Below are positions 8,351 through 15,499 of a stretch of DNA of 64,000 nucleotides, one piece after another. The position numbers and the translations under genes are program-made. The stretch covers positions 5,890,001 through 5,954,000 of the forward strand of contig NZ_CP109178.1 in NCBI RefSeq assembly GCF_036248255.1, written 5' to 3'. The notes beneath the pieces are model-generated. The model was not told the DNA's origin. It saw only the letters and a list, made by a program, of their open reading frames with translations, and ran no database searches. The DNA is from Streptomyces sp. NBC_01717. Lineage in GTDB: Bacteria; Actinomycetota; Actinomycetes; Streptomycetales; Streptomycetaceae. Numbering within the stretch: position 1 is the stretch's first letter; each line of letters begins with the position of its first letter.

Positions 8351-9121
8351 ATGTCCGTCTTCATGTCCGCTTTCGCCGGCCTGGTCGGCTCCTTCGCCGA
8401 CCTCCTCCAGCCGCTCTTCCAGGGCGCCGCGACCGCCGCCGCGATCGTCCTCTTCACAGCGCTGGTGCGGCTCGCCGTGCACCCCCTGTCGCGGGCCGCG
8501 GCGCGCGGGCAGAAGGCCCGGACCAAACTCCAACCGCAGATCGCCGAATTGCGCAAGAAGCACGGCAAGAACCCCGAGCGCATGCAGAAGGCGCTCATGG
8601 AACTGCACAAGGAGGAGAAGGTCTCGCCGCTGTCCGGCTGCCTGCCCAGCCTCCTCCAGATGCCCGCCTTCTTCCTGCTCTACCACCTCTTCTCCAGCCA
8701 GAAGATCGGCGGCGACCCCAACGCGCTGCTCGGCCACGAGCTCTTCGGCGCCCCGCTCGGCGAGCGCTGGCACGACGCGCTCGCACACGGCGGGCTGCTC
8801 GGCGCGCAGAGCGTCGTCTATCTCGGCCTCTTCGCGATCGTCGCCACCGTCGCCACGTTCAACTACCGGCGTACGAAGCGTCAGCTCGCCGCAGCCCCGG
8901 CCACTCCCGCCACCGGGCCCGACGGGCAGCCGATGCCGGGCATGGGCGCGATGACGAAGCTGATGCCGCTGATGTCCTTCTTCACGCTCGTCTCGGTCGC
9001 GTACGTGCCGCTCGCCGCCGCGCTCTACATCGTCACCAGCACCACCTGGACCGCGGTCGAGCGGACCGTCCTCTACCGCGACATGCCGGCCGCGGGCGCC
9101 GCCATGGCCACCGCGGCGTAA
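8351..9121 (+). CDS. YidC/Oxa1-family membrane insertase, paralogue
   Basis: Membrane insertase-like protein of 256 residues. Family features are the Arg/Lys-rich helical hairpin after the first segment (QKARTKLQPQIAELRKKHGK, then KALMELHKEEKVSPLSGCLP), the segment LLQMPAFFLLYHLFSSQKIG, and a C-terminal membrane bundle (MTKLMPLMSFFTLVSVAYVP). Oxa1 family proteins insert membrane proteins with or without SecYEG. The main yidC lies near dnaA, rpmH and rnpA, and none of those are here, so this is the second copy. The ATG has GGAGG 8-9 bases upstream. The 8224-8350 gap contains the alternating run tgtacgtacgcatacgcgta, which could be a regulatory site. Confidence 0.85.
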   Translation: MSVFMSAFAGLVGSFADLLQPLFQGAATAAAIVLFTALVRLAVHPLSRAAARGQKARTKLQPQIAELRKKHGKNPERMQKALMELHKEEKVSPLSGCLPSLLQMPAFFLLYHLFSSQKIGGDPNALLGHELFGAPLGERWHDALAHGGLLGAQSVVYLGLFAIVATVATFNYRRTKRQLAAAPATPATGPDGQPMPGMGAMTKLMPLMSFFTLVSVAYVPLAAALYIVTSTTWTAVERTVLYRDMPAAGAAMATAA

Positions 9122-9279
9122 GGATCGTGGCCAGTGCGGCGCAGTTGCCACAGCGAGTGCGCCGGTCCAGTGTGTGAACAGGGTCTTGCGGAGTGATCCG
9201 ATGTCTTGGAGGATCGGCCAAGCCTGCGATGGCCGCCACCCATCCGACGGGCCCGATCTCGACCAAGGGGAGACAGACC

Positions 9280-10140
9280 GTGAAGCTGCTTCGCGTGGGT
9301 ACGGCAGGTGCGGAACGACCGGCTCTGCTGGACCAGGACGGGACGCTGCGTGACCTGTCCGGAGTCGTCACCGACATCGACAGCGAACTGCTCGCCGACG
9401 AGTCCGCGCTGGCCCGCGTAAGGGCTGCCGCGGCCACGCCCGGCGAGCTGCCTGTACTCGACGCCGACGGGCTCCGGGTCGGGCCGCCGCTCGCCCGGAT
9501 CGGCAAGATCGTGTGCATCGGGCTGAACTACCACGACCACGCCACCGAGACCGGTGCGGCGATCCCGACCGAGCCGATCCTGTTCTTCAAGGCGCCGGAC
9601 ACCGTCGTCGGACCCGAGGACACCGTGCTGGTGCCGCGCGGCAGCCGCAAGACCGACTGGGAGGTCGAGCTCGCCGTCGTCATCGGCCGCACCGCCCGGT
9701 ACCTGGACTCCGCCGAGGAGGCCCTCGGGCATGTCGCCGGTTACGCGGTCGCGCACGACGTCTCCGAGCGCGAGTTCCAGATCGAGCGGGGCGGCACCTG
9801 GGACAAGGGAAAGAACTGCGAGACGTTCAACCCGCTGGGGCCGTGGCTGGTCACGGCGGACGAGGTGCCCGACCCGCAGGCGCTCGCGCTGAAGCTGTGG
9901 GTCAACGGCGAGCTGAAGCAGGACGGCACGACCGCCGACCAGATCTTCCCGGTGGGCGAGGTCGTCCGCTACCTCAGCCAGTTCATGACGCTGTACCCGG
10001 GCGATGTCATCAACACCGGTACGCCGGCCGGGGTGGCCATGGGGCAGCCGGAGCCCAAGCCGTATCTGAGGGCGGGCGATGTCGTCGAGCTGGAGGTCGC
10101 GGGGCTGGGACGGCAGCGGCAGGAGCTCAAGGACGCCTAA
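9280..10140 (+). CDS. Fumarylacetoacetate hydrolase (FAH) family protein
   Basis: Enzyme of 286 residues. The FAH-fold metal site is visible: CIGLNYHDHATETG near residue 75, then FFKAPDTVVGP, the WEVELAVVIGRTAR metal-binding Glu-x-Glu, and TGTPAGVAMGQPEPKPYLRAGDVVELEV at the C terminus. Members hydrolyse C-C bonds in beta-diketo acids, decarboxylate oxaloacetate, or act in homoprotocatechuate and ureidoglycolate pathways. Specificity cannot be assigned because neighbours do not define a pathway. The GTG at 9280 has AAGGGGAGA upstream. It converges on the UPF0303/Gfo operon with a strong hairpin between. Confidence 0.85.
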   Translation: MKLLRVGTAGAERPALLDQDGTLRDLSGVVTDIDSELLADESALARVRAAAATPGELPVLDADGLRVGPPLARIGKIVCIGLNYHDHATETGAAIPTEPILFFKAPDTVVGPEDTVLVPRGSRKTDWEVELAVVIGRTARYLDSAEEALGHVAGYAVAHDVSEREFQIERGGTWDKGKNCETFNPLGPWLVTADEVPDPQALALKLWVNGELKQDGTTADQIFPVGEVVRYLSQFMTLYPGDVINTGTPAGVAMGQPEPKPYLRAGDVVELEVAGLGRQRQELKDA

Positions 10141-10165
10141 GGGCTGTCGTAGCCGGTCAGAGATC

Positions 10166-10204
10166 GGAGGGGTGGGCGCTGCTCGTGCAGCGGCCCACCC
10201 CTCC
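10166..10204. terminator. Bidirectional hairpin between convergent genes
   Basis: Arms GGAGGGGTGGGC (10166-10177) and GCCCACCCCTCC (10193-10204) pair perfectly over 12 bp, with an inner GCTGC-tcgt-GCAGC stem. It separates the FAH gene from the convergent UPF0303 gene and is symmetrical enough to act on both strands. Confidence 0.8.
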
Positions 10205-10210
10205 GGTGCG

Positions 10211-10690
10211 TCATCCGGCGATCGTGGTGGCGAACTGTTCCAGCGCCTCGACGACCAGCGCGTGGTCGTCCGCCTGCGGGAGACCCGAGACCGTGACCGA
10301 GCCGATCACGCCTGCTCCCTCGACCGCGATCGGGAACGAACCGCCGTGTGCGGCGTACAGGTCCGGGTCCAGCCGCGAGGAGTCCTCGAACGTCGTCCCC
10401 TTCGCCCGGAACCGGGTCCCGACCAGGTACGAGCTCTCGCCGTACCGCTCGACCACTCTGCGCTTGCGGTCGATCCAGGCGTCGTTGTCCGCGCTCGAAC
10501 CGGGCAGCGCGGCATGGAACAGCTGCTGGGTGCCGCGCCGGATGTCGATCGCGACCGGAGCGTGCCGCCTCCGGGCCAGGGAGACGAGCAGGCCGCCGAG
10601 GGCGTACGCGTCGTCGTAGCCGAAATGCGGCAGAGTCAGTCGGCGCTCCTGCGCGATGAGCTCGGAGATGGTCGGAGCGGTGGGGTTCAT
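10211..10690 (-). CDS. UPF0303 / heme-degrading-domain family protein
   Basis: Soluble protein of 159 residues, the usual length of the UPF0303 family. Conserved stretches include ALGGLLVSLARRRHAPVAID, the RKRRVVERYGESSYLVG segment and AAHGGSFPIAVEGAGVIGSV, which also characterise GlcG/HbpS-like folds. The biochemical role is poorly defined; sugar and cofactor-related contexts are common. Its ATG overlaps the TGA of the upstream Gfo/Idh/MocA gene (ATGA at 10687-10690), so the two are one translationally coupled unit that is probably controlled by the divergent ROK repressor. Confidence 0.82.
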   Translation of the reverse strand: MNPTAPTISELIAQERRLTLPHFGYDDAYALGGLLVSLARRRHAPVAIDIRRGTQQLFHAALPGSSADNDAWIDRKRRVVERYGESSYLVGTRFRAKGTTFEDSSRLDPDLYAAHGGSFPIAVEGAGVIGSVTVSGLPQADDHALVVEALEQFATTIAG

Positions 10691-11841
10691 GCGGTCTGCT
10701 CCTCGGAAGCAGTGGGCAGGGTCACGGTGACGCCTTCGCGGGCCGAGCGTCGGGCGGCCTCGAGGACGTCCAGGGCAGCGGCGGCCTGCAGGGCCGTCAC
10801 CGGATTGTCGCCCTTGCCGCGCACCGCGTCGGCGACCGCCGCGTAGTACGCCGGGTAGTCGCCCGGCAGCGTACGGACCGGGACGCCGCCACCGGTCAGC
10901 GGCGACTCGCCCGCACCGATCCGGCCCCACAGTGCCTCGGGCTCCTCGCCCCAGCCGGGAGCGGCGGCGGACGGGCGGTGGCCCTCGCGCAGGTCGGCCT
11001 CCTGCGGGTCCAGCCCGTACTTCACGTAACCGGCCTTCGAACCGAGCACCCGGAAGCGCGGGCCGAGCTGCGCTGTCGTTGCGCTGACGTACAGATGCGA
11101 GCGGACCCCGTTCGCATGGGTGATCGCCAGGAACGTGTCGTCGTCGGTGACGGCGCCGGGGCGGCGCGCGTCGGACTCGGCGTACACCTGGACGGCCGGG
11201 CCGAACAGCACGAGCGCCTGGTCGACGACATGGCTGCCCAGGTCGTACAGCAGTCCGCCGATCTCCTGCGGATCGCCCGACTCGCGCCAGCCGCCCTTCA
11301 GCTGCGGGCGCCACCGCTCGAAACGGGACTCGAAGCGCTGTACGTCGCCGAGCTCGCCGTCCTCGATCAACTGGGCAAGCGTCAGGAAGTCGTTGTCCCA
11401 GCGGCGGTTCTGGAAGACCGAGAGCAGCAGTCCGCGCTCCTCGGCCAGCGCGGCGAGCGCGCGCGCCTTGGCGGCCGTACCGGCGATCGGCTTGTCCACG
11501 ACGACCGGCAGACCGGCGTCGAGCGCGGCGGTCGCGATCGGGACGTGGGTCTTGTTGGGGGAGGCGATCACGATCAGGTCGAGCGCGTCCGGGCCGCCCG
11601 CGCGGGCCCACAGCTCGTCGGGCGACGCGGCGAACGAGACGTCGGGGAACTCGGCGCGGGCCTGCGCCCGCCGCTCCTCGTTCGACGTGACGATCGTGTC
11701 GAGGACGAGGCCTTCGGTCGCGGCGATCAGCGGGGCGTGGAAGACGGAGCCCGCCAGGCCGTAGCCGACGAGTCCGACGCGGAGGGGGGTCTCGTGCGAG
11801 GGCGTCTGCTGGTGCGTCTCGGGAGTCGTGATGCCAGTCAT
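10687..11841 (-). CDS. Gfo/Idh/MocA-family oxidoreductase
   Basis: NAD(P)-dependent sugar or inositol-type dehydrogenase of 384 residues. The N-terminal Rossmann motif is VGLVGYGLAGSVFHAPLIAA, followed by DLIVIASPNKTHVPIATAAL and the consensus VVVDKPIAGTAAKARALAAL (the EKP-like motif with VDKP). The C-terminal alpha/beta domain contains LYDLGSHVVDQALVLFG, with the His of the active site. The carbohydrate substrate is not predictable. The ATG at 11841 is preferred to a GTG three codons earlier; no ribosome-binding site is obvious. The promoter region holds a 27-bp palindrome shared with the divergent ROK gene, pointing to sugar-responsive control. Confidence 0.85.
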   Translation of the reverse strand: MTGITTPETHQQTPSHETPLRVGLVGYGLAGSVFHAPLIAATEGLVLDTIVTSNEERRAQARAEFPDVSFAASPDELWARAGGPDALDLIVIASPNKTHVPIATAALDAGLPVVVDKPIAGTAAKARALAALAEERGLLLSVFQNRRWDNDFLTLAQLIEDGELGDVQRFESRFERWRPQLKGGWRESGDPQEIGGLLYDLGSHVVDQALVLFGPAVQVYAESDARRPGAVTDDDTFLAITHANGVRSHLYVSATTAQLGPRFRVLGSKAGYVKYGLDPQEADLREGHRPSAAAPGWGEEPEALWGRIGAGESPLTGGGVPVRTLPGDYPAYYAAVADAVRGKGDNPVTALQAAAALDVLEAARRSAREGVTVTLPTASEEQTA

Positions 11842-11847
11842 GCAATC

Positions 11848-11874
11848 CACTTAAGCAACGCTGTTGCCAAAGTG
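11848..11874. promoter_or_regulatory. 27-bp palindrome, candidate ROK repressor operator
   Basis: CACTT (11848-11852) and AAGTG (11870-11874) flank GCAAC (11855-11859) and GTTGC (11863-11867), all centred on 11861. Ten of twelve base pairs match. It lies immediately upstream of the Gfo/Idh/MocA start and 24 bases before the ROK start, as expected for a shared operator. Confidence 0.65.
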
Positions 11875-11897
11875 CAAGCGAGAGGGACAATGGGGCC

Positions 11898-13130
11898 GTG
11901 AACAGGAGTAATGCGGGGGCCAATCTGCCGACACTGCGCAGCCACAACGCGGCGCTCGTGCTGGACCTGCTGCGTGTCGCGGGCGAGCGCGGGATCAGCC
12001 GTCTGGAGCTGGCGGAGCGGACGGGGCTCACGCCGCAGGCCGTCAGCAAGATCACCGCCCGGCTGCGGGCGGAGGGCCTGGCGACGGAGGCCGGCCACCG
12101 CGCGTCCACAGGCGGCAAGCCGCGGACGGTGCTGCGGCTGGTCCCGGACGCGGGGCACGCGGTGGGGCTGCACCTGGACCGCGACGAACTGACGGTGGTC
12201 CTGGTCGACCTGGCCGGGACGGTCGTCGCGAGCCGCAGGACGCCGCTGGACTTCGGCGCGCCGGCGGGGGAGGTCGTCGCGGTGGCCGCGGGCGAGGTGG
12301 GGGCGGTGCTGGGCGGACCGGTGGGGGCGGATGCCGAGGCGGAATCTCCCCAGCCGCACCCGTTCCCGGAACCGGGGGCGGGCCCCTGGGCTCCCGCGGC
12401 GTCCACCCCCGGTGACGGGGGCGCGGGCGGGACCGCTCCCGTGGGGGGCGCGCGGACCGTCCTCGGGATCGGTGTGGCCGTGCCCGGGCCCTTGGACCAT
12501 CGCGGGGGCGTGCTCCATCGCGTCACCGGATTTCCGCAGTGGGACGGCTATCCGCTCCAGGACGCCCTCGCCGCTCGTACCGGGTTGCCCGTCGTCGTCG
12601 ACAAGGACACCAACGCAGCCGCCCTCGGGCTCGCCCTGCGGGCCGACGGTCCGGGCGACTTCGCGTATCTGCATCTCGGGACCGGGCTCGGTGCCGGGCT
12701 GTTTCTCGGCGGGGCGTTGCACCGCGGGGCCCGCACCGGGGCCGGGGAGTTCGGGCATCAGACCGTGGCGCTGGACGGGCCGCCGTGCGGTTGCGGCGGG
12801 CGCGGCTGTATCGAGGCGCTCTGTCTCGCCGCCGTCGCAGAAGGCGATGTCGCGGAGGCCGCGCGCGTGCTCGGGACCGGTGCCGCCAACCTCGTGGGGC
12901 TGCTCGACATCGACCGGGTGGTGCTGGGCGGCCGTACCGTCGGCGCGGATCCGGATGCGTACGTACGAGGGGTCCGCGCCGTGATCGAAGAGCGCGCACG
13001 GCGTGACGGCACAGGTGCGGCGGTGCCGCTCGTCACCACCGCCGGGGCCGGCCGGCCCGTCGCCGAGGGGGCCGCGCAGCTGGTCCTCGCCGCGTTGTTC
13101 GGCCGTGTCGGCAGCGGTGGTGGCGTATAG
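11898..13130 (+). CDS. ROK-family transcriptional repressor
   Basis: Sugar-responsive repressor of 410 residues. The N-terminal winged helix is ERGISRLELAERTGLTPQAV plus KITARLRAEGLATEAG. The ROK ATP/sugar-binding domain follows after an unusually long Pro/Gly/Ala-rich insertion at about residues 135-185. Further landmarks are VVVDKDTNAAALG, YLHLGTGLGAG and the zinc motif CGCGGRGCIEALC. Most ROK repressors of this type bind a phosphorylated or free sugar and release an operator controlling sugar metabolism genes. The divergent Gfo/Idh/MocA and UPF0303 genes and the palindrome between them suggest they are its targets. The GTG start has only a weak ribosome-binding site. Confidence 0.87.
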   Translation: MNRSNAGANLPTLRSHNAALVLDLLRVAGERGISRLELAERTGLTPQAVSKITARLRAEGLATEAGHRASTGGKPRTVLRLVPDAGHAVGLHLDRDELTVVLVDLAGTVVASRRTPLDFGAPAGEVVAVAAGEVGAVLGGPVGADAEAESPQPHPFPEPGAGPWAPAASTPGDGGAGGTAPVGGARTVLGIGVAVPGPLDHRGGVLHRVTGFPQWDGYPLQDALAARTGLPVVVDKDTNAAALGLALRADGPGDFAYLHLGTGLGAGLFLGGALHRGARTGAGEFGHQTVALDGPPCGCGGRGCIEALCLAAVAEGDVAEAARVLGTGAANLVGLLDIDRVVLGGRTVGADPDAYVRGVRAVIEERARRDGTGAAVPLVTTAGAGRPVAEGAAQLVLAALFGRVGSGGGV

Positions 13131-13309
13131 CGCCGTTGGAGCGGCAGGGCTGTGGGCCGGTCGAGCGGTTGAGGGCGGCCGACCGGGTGGCCCTTCGGCA
13201 TGGCGACACCCGGCGGGTCGCGCGCGCGTGACAGCGTCGCCGCCTACAGCCGGTGAACTCCGGGCACGGGGCGATCCGGCCGTTTCGCAAGCAGCGAAGG
13301 GTGTCCCCC

Positions 13310-14548
13310 ATGTCCCCCCAACCGCCCCCGGAACCGACCCCTGAACCGTCTCCGGAGCCGTCCCCGCTCCTGCCGTCCTCACCGCTTCCTCCCGCCGCAC
13401 GGTCACGTCATGGACTCGCCCTCGGACTGGCCGCGGCGAGCGTGGTCCCCGCCGTCGTCCTCGGCGGCCCGTCCGCCGCCGCCACCCCGGTCCCGGCGCT
13501 CTCCGTCACCGCCGACCAGCAGCCCACCTGCGGCACACCGACGGCAGGCGACTTCCCGATCACGACCCGGATCCACGGCGGCCCGGCGAGGTATGCCTCC
13601 GGCGGCGGTTACGGCACCTGGTTCCTGGATCTGACCAATACGACCTCCGAGTCCTGCCGGTCCATCCACCCGGTCCTGGTCCTCACCGACGAGGACCGGA
13701 AGCTGACCTCCGACCAGATCCAGCTGGAGTTCTCCGATCAGGCCCAGCCCGATGTCGAGCACCGCGTCGCCTGGGAGACGACCGACCGCGACGAGCACAT
13801 CGGTGTCTTCGGCGGTGACGGCGCCGACGACTTCGACGGCTTCACGGTCCCTGCGGGCCGCACCGTCACCGTCGAGGTCCGGATGGCGTTCACCTCCGAC
13901 ACCGGCCCCGGCCGGATCACCGTCAACGCCGCGATCGTCCAGCGGCAGCGTGGCGCGAGCGCCGACAGCGGCAGGATGCAGCCGAAGGACGACGGGGACT
14001 GGGTCGGTGAGTCCGACGACTATCTCTTCAGCGTCGTCGAGGACAGTGGCGACAGCGACACCGGCGAGGTCGGTGAGACCGACGAGTACGGAGACATCGA
14101 CGAGTACGGCGGCACCGACGAGTACGGGGGGACCGATGATTTCGGCGGGAGCAGTGATTTCGGTGAGACCGGTGACGCCTCCGGTATCGGCGGGACCGGT
14201 GATGCCGGAGACGTCGGCGATGTGGCGGGAAGTGGAGACCCCGGCCGGGACACCGCTCGCGACGGAACCGGAACCGGAACCGGCCCCCGGGACAACACCA
14301 CCGGAGCAGTCGGCGGCACCGGTGACACCGCTGCCATCGGCGGCGTCGACGGCGGAGGCGACGGTGATGCGTCGGCCTCCGGGCGCGTCCCGGACTCCGG
14401 GCAGGCCCCGCAGGACAGTCCCGAGCTCGCCATGACCGGCCAGGCGTCGACCGTCCCCTGGTTCTCGCTCCTCACCGCCGGGTCCCTGCTGCTCAGCGGC
14501 GCCGCCGTCCTCGCGTGGTCCCGGCGGCTGCGCCACGCCCGTCGTTGA
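13310..14548 (+). CDS. Secreted cell-wall protein with LAMTG sorting signal
   Basis: Surface protein of 412 residues. A Pro/Glu/Ser-rich N terminus precedes a signal sequence (HGLALGLAAASVVPAVVLGG, cleavage near PSAAA). The mature part has a beta-rich domain with two cysteines (QQPTCGTP and SESCRSIHP), then an acidic Gly/Asp/Ser/Thr spacer with DEYGGTDEYGG-type repeats at about 250-350. The C terminus is a sorting signal: LAMTG, a hydrophobic stretch (WFSLLTAGSLLLSGAAVLAW) and the basic tail SRRLRHARR. LAXTG is the recognised motif of Streptomyces class E sortases, such as the one at 3132-3947. The ATG at 13310 is preferred over upstream in-frame starts because the signal sequence is already far from the terminus. 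Confidence 0.8.
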   Translation: MSPQPPPEPTPEPSPEPSPLLPSSPLPPAARSRHGLALGLAAASVVPAVVLGGPSAAATPVPALSVTADQQPTCGTPTAGDFPITTRIHGGPARYASGGGYGTWFLDLTNTTSESCRSIHPVLVLTDEDRKLTSDQIQLEFSDQAQPDVEHRVAWETTDRDEHIGVFGGDGADDFDGFTVPAGRTVTVEVRMAFTSDTGPGRITVNAAIVQRQRGASADSGRMQPKDDGDWVGESDDYLFSVVEDSGDSDTGEVGETDEYGDIDEYGGTDEYGGTDDFGGSSDFGETGDASGIGGTGDAGDVGDVAGSGDPGRDTARDGTGTGTGPRDNTTGAVGGTGDTAAIGGVDGGGDGDASASGRVPDSGQAPQDSPELAMTGQASTVPWFSLLTAGSLLLSGAAVLAWSRRLRHARR

Positions 14549-14581
14549 CCTGCGGCGACGCACCGTTCACCGGTGTTCATG
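14544..14581 (+). promoter_or_regulatory. Possible PHO box (direct GTTCACC-like repeats)
   Basis: GTTGACC (14544-14550), GTTCACC (14565-14571) and GTTCATG (14575-14581) lie on the same strand with spacings of 21 and 10 bases. The Streptomyces PHO box is built of 11-base units beginning GTTCACC. The location, ahead of a phosphonate operon, is sensible, but the spacing is off by one and the unit at 14554 is missing. Confidence 0.35.
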
Positions 14582-14602
14582 TCCGTCTGCCACCATCGAG
14601 GC

Positions 14603-15367
14603 GTGGACTACCTGCTCGACCAGGCACCTGGCGCACCGATCCGCTCCGGCATTCCGGAGCACGGCCGTATCCCCAAGTACTACGCCGTGAAGGCCCATGT
14701 CTCGCTCCTCATCGAGGAGTTGGGCGAGGGCGGCATGCTGCCCACCGAGCGTGACCTCGCCGTCCGCTACGAAGTCTCGCGCGAGACCGTGCGTCAGGCG
14801 CTGCGTGAACTCCTGCTGGAGGGCCGGCTCGCCCGTCAGGGCCGCGGCACCGTCGTCGCGGGTCCCAAGCTGGAGCAGCCGCTCTCCCTCGCCAGCTATA
14901 CGGAGGGTGTGCGCCGCCAGGGGCGGACCCCGGGCCGCCACCTCATCGGTCTGGAAAAGTTCCCCTGCCCCGCCGCACTCGCCGCCGAGACCGGCGTCGA
15001 GCAGGGCGAACCGGTCTGGCACCTGGAGCGCGTCCTGCTCGCCGACGACGACCGGGTCGGCCTGGAGAGCACCTACGTCTCCGTCGCCCGCGTACCGGAT
15101 CTGGACACCGAGTTCGACCCCGACTCCTCCTTCTACGCCTATCTCCACGACCGGCTCGGCATCGCGTTCGGTGATGCGGACGAGCGGATCGAGACGGTGC
15201 TGGCCACCCCGCGCGAAGCTCTGCTGATCGGTACGCCGCCCGCGCTGCCCATGTTGCTGCTCCACCGGATCTCGCGGGACGCGAGCGGGCGGCCACTGGA
15301 GCGCGTGCGCACCCTCTTCCGCGGCGACCGGTTCTCCTTCACCGCTCACCTGGGCGCGCGGGGCTGA
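14603..15367 (+). CDS. GntR/HutC-family regulator of the phosphonate operon
   Basis: Repressor or activator of 254 residues. The N-terminal winged helix reads GGMLPTERDLAVRYEVSRET then VRQALRELLLEGRLARQGRG, the GntR signature. The C-terminal UTRA ligand domain is typical of the HutC subfamily (LERVLLADDDRVGLESTYVS and LLLHRISRDASGRPLERVRT). It lies 132 bases upstream of, and on the same strand as, a phosphonate uptake and degradation operon, whose promoter contains a GGTCTAGGCC palindrome. The ligand is probably 2-aminoethylphosphonate or a relative (inference). The start at 14603 is uncertain: GAGG is very close to it, and an ATG at 14579 is possible. Confidence 0.85.
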   Translation: MDYLLDQAPGAPIRSGIPEHGRIPKYYAVKAHVSLLIEELGEGGMLPTERDLAVRYEVSRETVRQALRELLLEGRLARQGRGTVVAGPKLEQPLSLASYTEGVRRQGRTPGRHLIGLEKFPCPAALAAETGVEQGEPVWHLERVLLADDDRVGLESTYVSVARVPDLDTEFDPDSSFYAYLHDRLGIAFGDADERIETVLATPREALLIGTPPALPMLLLHRISRDASGRPLERVRTLFRGDRFSFTAHLGARG

Positions 15368-15413
15368 CGCCGCGGACCGGCAATCGACTTGCATCGATAA
15401 CGGGAATGTAACG

Positions 15414-15423
15414 GGTCTAGGCC
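15414..15423. promoter_or_regulatory. GGTCTAGGCC, candidate GntR operator
   Basis: A 10-bp near-palindrome, one base from the perfect GGTCTAGACC bound by HutC-type GntR regulators such as DasR. It lies 77 bases upstream of the first catabolic gene and just downstream of the GntR gene, so the local regulator is the likely ligand. Confidence 0.5.
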
Positions 15424-15437
15424 AACCTTGAGGCCCA

Positions 15438-15455
15438 GTTCACCCTCCCGTTGCC
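15438..15455 (+). promoter_or_regulatory. Possible PHO box before the oxidase gene
   Basis: GTTCACC at 15438-15444 is followed after 5 bases by GTTGCC at 15450-15455. The first unit matches the PHO-box heptamer exactly and the second is degenerate. It lies 45-62 bases before the GTG of the oxidase gene. Confidence 0.35.
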
Positions 15456-15499
15456 GTACCGATCCGGACGGGCCACCCACCCCGAGGAGCGTTGCCGCC

